Of a stretch of DNA of 57,732 nt, positions 8,766 through 15,460 are shown in pieces. Under the pieces are notes generated by a model, which was given only the letters and a program-made list of their open reading frames with translations, was not told where the DNA came from and searched no databases. How positions within the stretch are numbered: position 1 is the stretch's first letter; each line of letters opens with the position of its first letter. Made by a program: the position numbers and the translations under genes. Origin of the DNA: an uncultured Bacteroidales bacterium (GTDB taxonomy: Bacteria > Bacteroidota > Bacteroidia > Bacteroidales > Paludibacteraceae); the NCBI GenBank assembly GCA_944321895.1, contig CALUNA010000019.1:1-57732 (forward strand), read 5' to 3'.

Positions 8766-9644
8766 ATGCCAAGAACAAATTTTGAACAGTTGTTAGAAGC
8801 AGGTTGTCATTTCGGACACCTGAAACGCAAATGGAATCCGGCTATGGCTCCTTACATTTTCATGGAACGTAACGGAATCCATATCATCGATTTGAACAAA
8901 ACCGTAGTCAAAATTGATGAAGCAGCCGCCGCTGCACGTCAGATTGCAAAATCGGGACGTAAAATATTATTTGTAGCAACCAAAAAGCAGGCCAAGGATG
9001 TTGTTGCAGCCAAAGCCTCCGAAGTAGGAATGCCGTATATTACCGAGCGTTGGGCCGGTGGTATGCTGACCAATTTCCCGACTATCCGCAAAGCTATCAA
9101 AAAAATGGCTACGATAGACAAAATGACTACGGATGGCACTTTTGACAATATTTCCAAACGTGAAAAACTGCAAATCACCCGTCAGCGTGAAAAACTGGAA
9201 AAGAACCTGGGTTCCATCGTTGACTTGACCCGCCTGCCTTCCGCTTTGTTCATTGTGGATGTGATGAAGGAGAATATCGCTGTTCGTGAAGCACAACGCT
9301 TGGGTATTCCGGTGTTCGGCATCGTAGATACGAACTCCAACCCCAACGGTATTGATTTTGTCATTCCGGCCAATGATGATGCAACCAAATCGGTAGAAGT
9401 CATTTTGACTGCTATTGTGGATGCTATCAAGGAAGGTCTTGAAGAACGCAAGATAGAACGCGCCGATGCGGAAGCAAATGCCGAATCGGAAGAGATGCCC
9501 GCAGAACACAAGGAACGTAAACCTCGTGCAGCCAAACGGATAAAAGTACGTAAGGAAAATAAAGACACCGAAACCTTGGCAGAAGAAACACCTGCAGCGG
9601 AAGAAGAATCTGCAAGTGAGCCTGCTGCCCAGACGGCTGAATAA
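8766..9644 (+). CDS. rpsB: 30S ribosomal protein S2
   Basis: 292-aa uS2 starting at MPRTNFEQLLEAGCHFGH. An in-frame ATG at 8694 would add 24 residues with no family similarity and is rejected. The conserved core (RKWNPAMAPYIFMERNGIHI, TERWAGGMLTNFPTIRKAI, FGIVDTNSNPNGIDFVIPAND) ends near residue 230. A charged tail rich in Glu, Lys and Ala follows (about 60 residues); such tails are common in Bacteroidetes S2. A 139-base gap precedes it, in which I see no clear promoter. Confidence 0.96.
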   Translation: MPRTNFEQLLEAGCHFGHLKRKWNPAMAPYIFMERNGIHIIDLNKTVVKIDEAAAAARQIAKSGRKILFVATKKQAKDVVAAKASEVGMPYITERWAGGMLTNFPTIRKAIKKMATIDKMTTDGTFDNISKREKLQITRQREKLEKNLGSIVDLTRLPSALFIVDVMKENIAVREAQRLGIPVFGIVDTNSNPNGIDFVIPANDDATKSVEVILTAIVDAIKEGLEERKIERADAEANAESEEMPAEHKERKPRAAKRIKVRKENKDTETLAEETPAAEEESASEPAAQTAE

Positions 9645-9655
9645 AAACAAAAACC

Positions 9656-9683
9656 GAGAGTTGGACCCGTGTCCGACTCTCGA
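9656..9683 (+). other. Stable hairpin between rpsB and tsf
   Basis: CGAGAGTTGGAC (9656-9667) pairs with GTCCGACTCTCG (9672-9683), 12 bp with one G-U wobble and a CCGT loop. No T-run follows on the plus strand, so it is not a standard terminator. It may limit read-through or protect the 3' end of the rpsB message and so set the S2:EF-Ts ratio. Confidence 0.65.
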
Positions 9684-9721
9684 AATTTATAAAAACAAAC
9701 AAGTAGTAAAATAGAAAAATT

Positions 9722-10540
9722 ATGGCTGTAACATTAGCAGAAATTTCAAAATTGCGCAATATGACAGGCGCCGGTATGATGGATTGTAAAAATGCGCTTA
9801 CCGAAGCTAACGGCGATTTTGAGAAAGCAGTAGAACTTATTCGTAAAAGAGGGCAAGCCATCGCTGCAAAACGCAGCGACCGCGAAGCTTCTGAAGGTTG
9901 TGTGTTGGCTAAAGCTGAAGGTAATTTTGCTGCAGTACTCGCATTGAAATGTGAGACAGACTTTGTTGCAAAGAACGAAGATTTTATTGCCTTGACCAAA
10001 TATATTCTGGATATAGCAATGACAGATAAACCCAAAACACTGGAGGAATTGAAAGCAACCGTACGCGAAGACCGCACTGTTGCCGACATGATAACAGAAC
10101 GGTCCGGAATAACAGGTGAGAAAATGGAGCTTGACTATTATGAATATGTGAACGGCGGTACGACCACCGCATACATACACCCGGGCAACAAGTTGGCTAC
10201 AATTGTCGCTTTCAAAGAAGAAAATGCCGATTATGAAACCATTCACGGTGTAGCCATGCAAGTAGCCGCCATGAATCCGGTTTCCCTGGATCGTGATTCC
10301 GTTCCGGCCAAGATTATTGAAACCGAGTTGGAAATCGGACGCGAAAAGGCACGCCAGGAAGGCAAACCCGAAAACATGCTGGACAAGATTGCCCAAGGAC
10401 GCCTGAACAAATTCTTCCAGGAATCGACTTTGCTGGAGCAGACTTATATTATGGACAATAAAACCCCGATTAAGGATCTGCTGAAGGCCAAAGGCATTAC
10501 GGCAACTGATTTCAAGCGTGTAACGCTGAATGAGGAATAA
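9722..10540 (+). CDS. tsf: Translation elongation factor Ts
   Basis: 272-aa guanine nucleotide exchange factor for EF-Tu. The N-terminal UBA-like region reads EISKLRNMTGAGMMDCKNALTEA, followed by the TDFVAKNEDF signature of the core and HPGNKLATIVAFK. Length is usual for Bacteroidetes. The rpsB-tsf order is nearly universal. It is followed by a strong terminator at 10569-10602. Confidence 0.97.
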   Translation: MAVTLAEISKLRNMTGAGMMDCKNALTEANGDFEKAVELIRKRGQAIAAKRSDREASEGCVLAKAEGNFAAVLALKCETDFVAKNEDFIALTKYILDIAMTDKPKTLEELKATVREDRTVADMITERSGITGEKMELDYYEYVNGGTTTAYIHPGNKLATIVAFKEENADYETIHGVAMQVAAMNPVSLDRDSVPAKIIETELEIGREKARQEGKPENMLDKIAQGRLNKFFQESTLLEQTYIMDNKTPIKDLLKAKGITATDFKRVTLNEE

Positions 10541-10568
10541 TTCAATTTCTTCATAAAAAATGAATGAA

Positions 10569-10602
10569 GCGCAGCCGCCAATTTGGTGGTTGCGCTTTTT
10601 TT
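10569..10602 (+). terminator. Rho-independent terminator of the ribosomal protein block
   Basis: GCGCAGCCGCC (10569-10579) pairs with GGTGGTTGCGC (10585-10595) through 11 bp including two G-U pairs, with an AATTT loop, then seven T. Confidence 0.9.
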
Positions 10603-10818
10603 GTTTTCACAGGTTTGTGCAGCTGTTGTTTTTCGGAATGACACGATTGCTTCTCTGCCGGGGAATGATTGTTAAGGAAGTTTTGTGCTGACTGGCGCGT
10701 AAGGGAACAGGCAAGATGCGGAATTGCCATCAAAAGGGACCCTTGTTTATAAGAATTCATCAGACTATTTACACAAGGAAAAAAAACGGGGTTTGTTTTT
10801 ACGGAACGGATTACAAAC

Positions 10819-10842
10819 AAAAAAAGCAACCCAAAGGATTGC
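10819..10842 (-). terminator. Rho-independent terminator of the tRNA operon
   Basis: On the minus strand GCAATCC, TTT loop, GGGTTGC, then seven T (plus-strand A-run 10819-10825). It lies just after the tRNA-Gly 3' end. Confidence 0.85.
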
Positions 10843-10847
10843 TTTCA

Positions 10848-10923
10848 TGGAGCGGAAAACGGGACTCAAACCCGCGACCCCCAGCTTGGAAGGCTAGTGC
10901 TCTATCAACTGAGCTATTTCCGC
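10848..10923 (-). tRNA. tRNA-Gly (anticodon TCC)
   Basis: 76-nt cloverleaf on the minus strand. The acceptor GCGGAAA pairs with TTTCCGC, and the CCA end is encoded. The anticodon stem CTAGC/GCTGG encloses loop CTTCCAA with anticodon TCC. The T arm is GCGGG-TTTGAGT-CCCGT. It lies 11 bases after tRNA-Tyr and before a shared terminator. Confidence 0.95.
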
Positions 10924-10934
10924 AAAATGTTTCG

Positions 10935-11017
10935 TGGGCAGTGATGGATTCGAACCACCGAAGTCGAAAGACAGCTGAGTTACAGTCAGCCCCATTTGGC
11001 CACTCTGGTAACTGCCC
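10935..11017 (-). tRNA. tRNA-Tyr (anticodon GTA)
   Basis: 83-nt class II tRNA on the minus strand. The acceptor GGGCAGT pairs with ACTGCCC. The anticodon stem GCTGA/TCAGC encloses CTGTAAC with anticodon GTA. A long variable arm (TGTCTTTCGACTTCGG region) is present, as expected for bacterial tRNA-Tyr. CCA is not encoded, unlike in the neighbouring tRNA-Gly. Confidence 0.95.
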
Positions 11018-11029
11018 CTGAAAACGCTG

Positions 11030-11037
11030 CAAAGATA
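11030..11037 (-). promoter_or_regulatory. Bacteroidetes -7 element for the tRNA operon
   Basis: Minus strand reads TATCTTTG followed by GCAGC, an exact TAnnTTTG. It lies between the ribH stop codon and the tRNA-Tyr 5' end, so the tRNAs can be transcribed independently of ribH. Confidence 0.7.
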
Positions 11038-11049
11038 ATAATAATTTTT

Positions 11050-11559
11050 TTATTGCAGAAATAAATTCGCCATTTTTATGGCAGTAATGGCACCTTCAAT
11101 GCCTTTATTTCCCAATTTTCCACCGGCACGCTCGAGCGCCTGTTCCTTGTTCAATGTAGTCAAAACGCTGAATATGACTGGACATGCCGCTTTGCTGTCG
11201 CCCTTACGTGCATTCAGCATGGTAACTCCCTGTGTAACTCCCTGGCATACATAATCAAAATGCGGCGTATCTCCTTGTATGACACATCCCATTACAATAA
11301 TGGCGGCATAGCAACCTTTTTCCTGTAACAGTTTGGCGGCATATGTCAGTTCAAATGTGCCCGGTACGTGCACAACCGTGATGTTGTCCGGCCGAACTCC
11401 TTGTTCAGTCAGTGTGTCGTATGCTCCTTCGAGCAGGGCGTATGTTATCTCCGAATTCCAGTCGGCGACAACAAGTCCATATTGCTGCGGTTCGAGAAAT
11501 TTTGCTGCAGGCAAACTTTCCGGATCGTATTCGGACAAGTTGTGATTTTTCGTTGCCAT
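11050..11559 (-). CDS. ribH: 6,7-dimethyl-8-ribityllumazine synthase
   Basis: 169-aa lumazine synthase, the penultimate step of riboflavin synthesis, joining 5-amino-6-ribitylamino-uracil with dihydroxybutanone phosphate. Visible signatures: [10 protein letters not shown] near the N-terminus, [29 protein letters not shown] (with the family's GDTxHFDYV active-site loop), and [14 protein letters not shown] at the C-terminus. Start ATG at 11559; the upstream TPR gene ends 6 bases before it. Other rib genes are not in the window. Confidence 0.96.
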   Translation of the reverse strand: MATKNHNLSEYDPESLPAAKFLEPQQYGLVVADWNSEITYALLEGAYDTLTEQGVRPDNITVVHVPGTFELTYAAKLLQEKGCYAAIIVMGCVIQGDTPHFDYVCQGVTQGVTMLNARKGDSKAACPVIFSVLTTLNKEQALERAGGKLGNKGIEGAITAIKMANLFLQ

Positions 11560-11565
11560 GGAGAC

Positions 11566-12255
11566 TTATTTTGTAGCTCTTACGCGGGCTATGTATTTGT
11601 CTATGTCGCTTGCCTCCGGACTCTGCGGATAATTATCCTTTATGCTGAGGTAGGCTTTCTCGGCTGCTTTGTAATTTCCTTGCTCCTCGTAGGTTATACC
11701 AGCTTTTTTCAGGCTCATGGGGCTGAAGATATTGTGGTTCATACCGGCAACTTCTTCGTAGCATGAAATGGCTTTTTTGGGTTCATTCATTTCTACATAA
11801 CTGTCACCAAGCAATTGCAGGGCGCTGGCGGATATATTCAAGTCGTTAGCATCGAATTTTTTCAGGTAGTTTGCTGCTTCTTCATAATTGCCCAGCTTAT
11901 AATTGCAGATTCCTGCATATAAGCAGGCCAGATTACCTGATTTTGTGATGCTGTATTCAGAGGCGATTTCTTCAAACCCGATGCATTCAACTCCATCGCC
12001 TTCCAGGGCAACGCGGAAAGAGTCAACGGCAAAATAGGCTTGTGCCTTGTATATCTCGTTGGCTGCCTGATCTTCTTTTGGAACCAGATAGAAGTTACGG
12101 AATGCCAATACGGCCAGGACAATGACAATAACAGCAGACACCGCATATAATATTTTTTTCTGGTTCTGTTCAAAGAACAATTCAGAGGCGCTCAATGCAT
12201 TTTCAACATTGGCCAACTGTTCATCTTCCGGATTTGTTTGTTTCTTCTTAGACAT
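11566..12255 (-). CDS. Membrane-anchored tetratricopeptide repeat protein
   Basis: 229-aa protein. A short charged cytoplasmic N-terminus is followed by one transmembrane helix at about residues 35-52 (KILYAVSAVIVIVLAVLAF). The rest is helical repeats of TPR type (for example YAGICNYKLGNYEEAANYLKKF, QLLGDSYVEMNEPKKAISCYEEV, ITYEEQGNYKAAEKAYLSI). The layout resembles YfgM-like periplasmic TPR proteins. It is co-directional with ribH with a 6-base gap. The pairing with ribH is, to my knowledge, usual in Bacteroidales. A specific function is not known. Confidence 0.8.
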   Translation of the reverse strand: MSKKKQTNPEDEQLANVENALSASELFFEQNQKKILYAVSAVIVIVLAVLAFRNFYLVPKEDQAANEIYKAQAYFAVDSFRVALEGDGVECIGFEEIASEYSITKSGNLACLYAGICNYKLGNYEEAANYLKKFDANDLNISASALQLLGDSYVEMNEPKKAISCYEEVAGMNHNIFSPMSLKKAGITYEEQGNYKAAEKAYLSIKDNYPQSPEASDIDKYIARVRATK

Positions 12256-12325
12256 GATATAAATGTTCTGTTTTTTGAGATTATTGTTTCCTGTTAATAT
12301 AAAGGATGCATTTTTTTAGCGAGCG

Positions 12326-12333
12326 CAAAGTTA
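12326..12333 (-). promoter_or_regulatory. Bacteroidetes -7 element for the TPR-ribH operon
   Basis: Minus strand reads TAACTTTG followed by CG, matching TAnnTTTG. It is about 70 nt upstream of the TPR gene start. Confidence 0.6.
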
Positions 12334-12411
12334 CAATAATTCTTTTTATTCTGGAAATTTTGCGGGGTTTTTGTGCAAAAAAGAAAGCTTGAGAAAAAAA
12401 AAGAGTTTTTG

Positions 12412-12443
12412 TTTGGAAATTATGAAAAACAATTATACCTTTG
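12412..12443 (+). promoter_or_regulatory. Promoter of the 6S-like non-coding RNA
   Basis: TTTG (12412-12415), 20 bases, then TACCTTTG (12436-12443). This is one of the best promoter matches in the window, yet no protein gene follows on that strand. Confidence 0.8.
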
Positions 12444-12449
12444 TAGTGC

Positions 12450-12635
12450 CTTAAGGGTCGTATTGCTGAGACTGGAAAACTCAACACTAATTACAAAACG
12501 AGACAAACTTGGTTTTCAATGGCGGGCTGCGCCGAAAGGTATTCCGACATGGAACGGCAGATTACAAAGAAGGTCAAGAACTCAAATCCTATTTTATAGG
12601 AGTTTTCTCACTACAAGCGATACGACTCTTTTTTT
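12450..12635 (+). ncRNA. Structured non-coding RNA, 6S-like layout
   Basis: A full promoter starts a transcript near 12450. Bases 12453-12467 pair with 12616-12630 through 15 bp (two G-U wobbles), followed directly by a T-run ending at 12635. The RNA's own ends therefore form the terminator stem. An internal loop follows, then an 8-bp helix 12475-12482/12600-12607 (GAAAACTC with GAGTTTTC). The G-U pairs are stable only in plus-strand RNA, which fixes the strand. Length of about 186 nt, closing stem, internal bulges and lack of an ORF fit 6S RNA, the RNA polymerase-binding regulator. The Bacteroidales-1 RNA motif is another name to compare. The last bases overlap the tetR 3' end in antisense. 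Confidence 0.72.
12509..12522 (+). repeat. 14-base segment repeated at 13284-13297
   Basis: TTGGTTTTCAATGG occurs inside the 6S-like RNA and again, same orientation, in the tetR leader. A 10-base part (TTTTCAATGG) occurs a third time at 13226-13235. Because tetR is on the minus strand, its mRNA carries the exact complement. Confidence 0.85.
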
Positions 12636-13201
12636 ATGCTTCTCAGTACAAAATCCACCACTTCCCGTTTGTGCCGTTCGAAATCGTGGCTTATGTTTTG
12701 CCGGATATAGGGAACCTCCAGGCCTTTCAGTGAATATAAGATGATTGTGGCGGACATGTTGATGTTCATGGGAATGAACTGTCCGGCGTGGATTCCTGCA
12801 TCCAGAATCTGCCGGATAAGAATTATTTCCTTGGTGTCAATCTTCTTTCTGACTCGTTCCACCTCGTTGATGTCCTGGAAAAAGTCGGAACGCAATGAAC
12901 CGTTTCGGGTTACAGCTGTTTTTATGGCGTCAAGATGTGTCAGAATATGTTCCGTCAGCTTTTCATGCGGTGGAATGTCTTTCTGGGAAACGGCCCAGAG
13001 TTTTTCGTACACAAAATTGAGTTCTTCCTCGATAACGGCCTTGTATATGTCGTCTTTGTTTTTAAAATAGGTATACAGTGTCCGGCGTCCTTTTGCAGCG
13101 GATGCCGCAATGTCGTTCATTGTCACGTTCTTCTTGCCTTTCTTGGCAAACAAGTCCCGTGCAACATCAATCATTTTTTTCTGTGTTTTGGAAGTAAACA
13201 T
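12611..13201 (-). CDS. TetR/AcrR family transcriptional regulator
   Basis: 196-aa repressor-type protein. The N-terminal helix-turn-helix spans about residues 10-55 (KMIDVARDLFAKKGKKNVTM, then DIAASAAKGRRTLYTYFKNK, the usual recognition helix and YxYF motif). The C-terminal part is an all-helical ligand/dimer domain that I cannot assign to a ligand. No efflux or metabolic target gene is adjacent, so the regulon is unknown. Its mRNA would have a leader of about 185 nt containing hairpins and sequences complementary to the neighbouring plus-strand RNA, and its last codons overlap that RNA's terminator stem. Confidence 0.88.
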   Translation of the reverse strand: MFTSKTQKKMIDVARDLFAKKGKKNVTMNDIAASAAKGRRTLYTYFKNKDDIYKAVIEEELNFVYEKLWAVSQKDIPPHEKLTEHILTHLDAIKTAVTRNGSLRSDFFQDINEVERVRKKIDTKEIILIRQILDAGIHAGQFIPMNINMSATIILYSLKGLEVPYIRQNISHDFERHKREVVDFVLRSIKKESYRL

Positions 13202-13306
13202 GTTGATTGTGTTAGTAATTGAACTTTTTCAATGGAAAAGCAGGTTTCTGTTGAAAAACAGATATTCAGACTTTTCCTGCCGGTTGGTTTTCAATGGTAT
13301 GCTACA

Positions 13307-13335
13307 GAAAAAGAAAGGCTGTCCTCACGACAACC
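13307..13335 (-). terminator. Terminator-like hairpin in the tetR leader
   Basis: In minus-strand RNA GGTTGTC pairs with GACAGCC (7 bp, one G-U) around a five-base loop, followed by a T-rich stretch (TTTCTTTTTC). The wobble pair shows the RNA is made from the minus strand. It lies about 105 nt before the tetR start, so it could stop transcription early. Confidence 0.5.
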
Positions 13336-13392
13336 CAACTTTCGTTTCACTTCTAATTTGAATCTAAATCTAATACCATTAAAAACACTTTG

Positions 13393-13400
13393 CAAAGATA
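13393..13400 (-). promoter_or_regulatory. Bacteroidetes -7 element for tetR
   Basis: Minus strand reads TATCTTTG followed by CAAAG, an exact TAnnTTTG. It predicts a leader of about 185 nt. Confidence 0.55.
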
Positions 13401-13563
13401 TTTATTTTTCAGGTATTTTGCAATACTGTCGGGAAAAAATATCCGTTTCATGACATGGCAGTGTTAGTATATCCGGCGGAAGTATTTGTGATGTAATGTC
13501 AGGAATGCAGCCGCTTGTTGAAATAAAATGTCAGTCCTGTTATCGTATACGTGAAAAAATGTG

Positions 13564-13571
13564 TACCTTTG
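13564..13571 (+). promoter_or_regulatory. Bacteroidetes -7 element for pheS
   Basis: TACCTTTG followed by CC, exact TAnnTTTG, 58 bases upstream of the pheS ATG. Confidence 0.6.
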
Positions 13572-13628
13572 CCGGACCTGTGGCATTTTGCCGGCAGTAT
13601 TTGTCATGATATAAAAACATAAAGGAAA

Positions 13629-14645
13629 ATGAAAGAAAAAATACAAGCATTACGTACACAAATCGAGCAACTGAAAGCTGCAAATCAGGAAGAACTGGAA
13701 TCCCTGCGCATTAAATATTTGAGCAAAAAGGGTGAGATTACGGAGTTGTTCAGCGAGTTCCGTAATGTTCCGAACGAACAGAAGCGTGAAATAGGGCAGC
13801 TGTTGAATGAGTTGAAGACAATGGCGCAGGAAAAAATCAATGCCTTGCGCGATAGTTTTGTCCAGTCGAATGCGGCAAAAGAGGAGACAGACTTGAGCCG
13901 TACGGCCGATCCTGTTGCGTTGGGTACGCGTCATCCGCTTTCATTGGTACGTGAAGAAATCATTGATATATTTTCCCGTATAGGCTTTACCGTAGCCGAA
14001 GGGCCGGAAGTGGACGATGACTGGCATGTATTCGGAGCTCTGAACTTCCCGCCGGAGCATCCGGCACGTGACATGCAAGATACATTTTTCGTGGAAAAAA
14101 ATCCGGATGTTATGTTGCGTACGCATACTTCCAGCGTACAGAGTCGTGTCATGACCACCCAGAAGCCTCCTATTCGAGTGCTGTGCCCGGGGCGCGTCTA
14201 TCGTAATGAAGCCATATCGGCACGTGCACACTGTTTTTTTCATCAGGTGGAAGGACTTTATGTGGACAAGAACGTGTCGTTTGCCGATCTGAAACAGGCA
14301 TTGCTTTATTTTGCGCGTGAAATGTTCGGTACGGAAACGCAAATACGCCTGCGTCCTTCCTATTTCCCATTCACGGAACCAAGCGCAGAGATGGATATAT
14401 CCTGCAACTTGTGCGGTGGAAAAGGATGCAGTTTTTGCAAACATACGGGATGGGTGGAAATTCTGGGGTGCGGCATGGTTGACCCGAACGTTTTGGAAGC
14501 TTGCGGGATAGACAGCCATGTATACACCGGTTACGCTTTCGGAATGGGAATAGAACGCATAACCAACTTGAAATACCAGATCAACGATTTGCGTCTGTTC
14601 TCAGAAAATGATGTACGTTTCCTGCGCGAGTTTGAACATGCATGA
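13629..14645 (+). CDS. pheS: Phenylalanine-tRNA ligase alpha subunit
   Basis: 338-aa class II aminoacyl-tRNA synthetase subunit. An N-terminal coiled-coil (residues 1-85) is followed by the catalytic core: motif 1 region HPLSLVREEIIDIFSRIGF, GPEVDDDWHVFGALNFPPEHPARD, motif 2 CPGRVYRNEAISARAHCFFHQVEG and motif 3 YAFGMGIERITNLKY. The insert with two CxxC pairs (CNLCGGKGCSFCKHTGW) is present. The beta subunit gene pheT is not adjacent, which is usual in Bacteroidetes. The stop overlaps the next gene by four bases (ATGA). Confidence 0.97.
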   Translation: MKEKIQALRTQIEQLKAANQEELESLRIKYLSKKGEITELFSEFRNVPNEQKREIGQLLNELKTMAQEKINALRDSFVQSNAAKEETDLSRTADPVALGTRHPLSLVREEIIDIFSRIGFTVAEGPEVDDDWHVFGALNFPPEHPARDMQDTFFVEKNPDVMLRTHTSSVQSRVMTTQKPPIRVLCPGRVYRNEAISARAHCFFHQVEGLYVDKNVSFADLKQALLYFAREMFGTETQIRLRPSYFPFTEPSAEMDISCNLCGGKGCSFCKHTGWVEILGCGMVDPNVLEACGIDSHVYTGYAFGMGIERITNLKYQINDLRLFSENDVRFLREFEHA

Positions 14646-15124
14646 TTCATATGAAAGCACAGAAAACGAATGCGGCAAGATTGCTCGATGCGCGCAAGGT
14701 GCCATATGAATTGGTGCCTTATGAGGTGGATGAAAATGACCTGAGCGCAGTGCATGTGGCAGCACAGTTGGGCGAAAATATTGAACAGGTTTTCAAGACA
14801 ATTGTGCTTCAAGGTGATAAGAGCGGCTATTTTGTATGCGTGCTTCCCGGCGAAGCGGAAGTGGATTTAAAAAAAGCGGCCAAAATCAGCGGAAACAAAA
14901 GTTGCGCCCTGATACACATGAAAGAGTTGTTGGGATTGACAGGATATGTCAGAGGCGGATGCTCGCCGGTCGGCATGAAAAAAGCGTTCCCGACTTATTT
15001 TCATCGGACGTGCATGGATTTTCCCTGTATTTTTGTCAGTGCCGGTGTACGAGGTCTGCAGTTCAAGATAAAACCGGCCGACTTAATAACGGTGACACAC
15101 GGAACAGTGGCCGATCTGATATAA
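14642..15124 (+). CDS. ybaK: YbaK-type aminoacyl-tRNA deacylase
   Basis: 160 aa from the ATG that overlaps the pheS stop; an alternative ATG at 14651 gives 157 aa and starts MKAQKTNAARLLD, closer to the family start. It belongs to the YbaK/EbsC branch, which hydrolyses Cys-tRNA(Pro) or Cys-tRNA(Cys). Family features include KTIVLQGDKSGYFVCVLPGE with the conserved Lys, the LTGYVRGGCSPVGMKK loop and a C-terminal DLITVTHGTVADLI. Translational coupling with pheS puts two tRNA quality-related genes together. Confidence 0.9.
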   Translation: MIHMKAQKTNAARLLDARKVPYELVPYEVDENDLSAVHVAAQLGENIEQVFKTIVLQGDKSGYFVCVLPGEAEVDLKKAAKISGNKSCALIHMKELLGLTGYVRGGCSPVGMKKAFPTYFHRTCMDFPCIFVSAGVRGLQFKIKPADLITVTHGTVADLI

Positions 15125-15213
15125 GGCTGTTTTCGCTGCCCAGGAACAAATGATGGAACGGAGATGTTTTGTGATAGTTTGAAAGGAAAAACCATAAAAA
15201 TATTTCAAATATA

Positions 15214-15244
15214 TTGTCGGAACGATTTTTTAGTGTTACCTTTG
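15214..15244 (+). promoter_or_regulatory. Promoter of the leu operon
   Basis: TTGT at 15214-15217 (partial -33 match), about 20 bases, then TACCTTTG (15237-15244), an exact -7 element. Transcription would start near 15251, about 17 nt before the leader peptide ATG. Confidence 0.7.
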
Positions 15245-15267
15245 CACCCGGATTCAAAAAAGGATTT

Positions 15268-15336
15268 ATGAATAATTCATATTTGCATATTCTACTACTC
15301 GGTATTATTATTCTCTTGCAATGCGAGCGGAAGTGA
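15268..15336 (+). CDS. leuL: leu operon leader peptide (attenuator)
   Basis: A 22-codon ORF too short for routine gene finding. It contains six Leu codons (TTG, CTA, CTA, CTC, CTC, TTG) and four Ile codons (ATT) among residues 6-17, including the runs LLL and IIILL. It starts about 17 nt after the predicted transcription start and ends in TGA at 15334-15336. The stop codon lies inside the antiterminator segment 15330-15337. This is the layout of a ribosome-mediated attenuator: stalling on scarce Leu- or Ile-tRNA leaves the antiterminator free, while reaching the stop codon covers it. The symbol is used by analogy with enterobacterial leuL. Confidence 0.82.
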   Translation: MNNSYLHILLLGIIILLQCERK

Positions 15337-15411
15337 GTTTGGTATGTGAATGGATTTGATATAAAAGTACGGAAAAGCCTTTCTCACTTCATGGTGGAAA
15401 AGGCTTCTTCC
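15330..15411 (+). promoter_or_regulatory. Antiterminator/terminator pair of the leu attenuator
   Basis: Terminator: bases 15375-15387 pair with 15394-15406 (13 positions, one C-A mismatch, one G-U), extended by GGAA/TTCC (15371-15374 with 15408-15411) around a bulged C. Antiterminator: GAAGTGAG (15330-15337) is exactly complementary to CTCACTTC (15383-15390), which includes the upper 5' arm of the terminator. The two structures exclude each other. The tract after the terminator is only moderately T-rich (ATATTTT), the weakest part of the model. Confidence 0.78.
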
Positions 15412-15460
15412 ATATTTTGGAGTCGATACGGAAAGGTTGAGAACAATAATCAAAAGAAAT

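Larger units (their letters stand above)
10541..10847. other. Intergenic region between tsf and the tRNA pair
   Basis: 307 bases holding the tsf terminator at the left end and the tRNA terminator (minus strand) at the right end. The roughly 215 bases in between contain no convincing gene, promoter or repeat. Confidence 0.6.
12256..12610. other. Intergenic region holding divergent promoters and a non-coding RNA
   Basis: 355 bases without a protein gene between the TPR gene start and the tetR stop codon. It holds the minus-strand promoter of the TPR-ribH unit and, on the plus strand, a complete promoter followed by most of the 6S-like RNA described separately. Confidence 0.75.
13202..13628. 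other. Divergent intergenic region with a structured tetR leader
   Basis: 427 bases between tetR (minus) and pheS (plus). From left to right: two segments matching the 6S-like RNA (13226-13235 and 13284-13297), a small GAAA-loop hairpin (13248-13261), a 7-bp pairing GGAAAAG/CTTTTCC (13234-13240 with 13271-13277), a terminator-like hairpin (13307-13335), an 8-codon minus-strand mini-ORF (13353-13379), the tetR promoter (13393-13400) and the pheS promoter (13564-13571). Nothing else is evident. Confidence 0.6.
15125..15460. other. leu operon control region
   Basis: 336 bases between ybaK and leuA. It contains the promoter (15214-15244), a short leader peptide gene (15268-15336), and the antiterminator and terminator segments listed separately. 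The first 85 bases show nothing clear. Confidence 0.8.

Noticed and set aside
9656-9683. Hairpin read as a rho-independent terminator on the plus strand
   Set aside because: No T-run follows; the A-rich flank would suit only the opposite strand, where no gene ends.
10603-10818. Possible small gene or RNA between tsf and the tRNA terminator
   Set aside because: No promoter, no ORF with a start signal and no convincing structure were seen.
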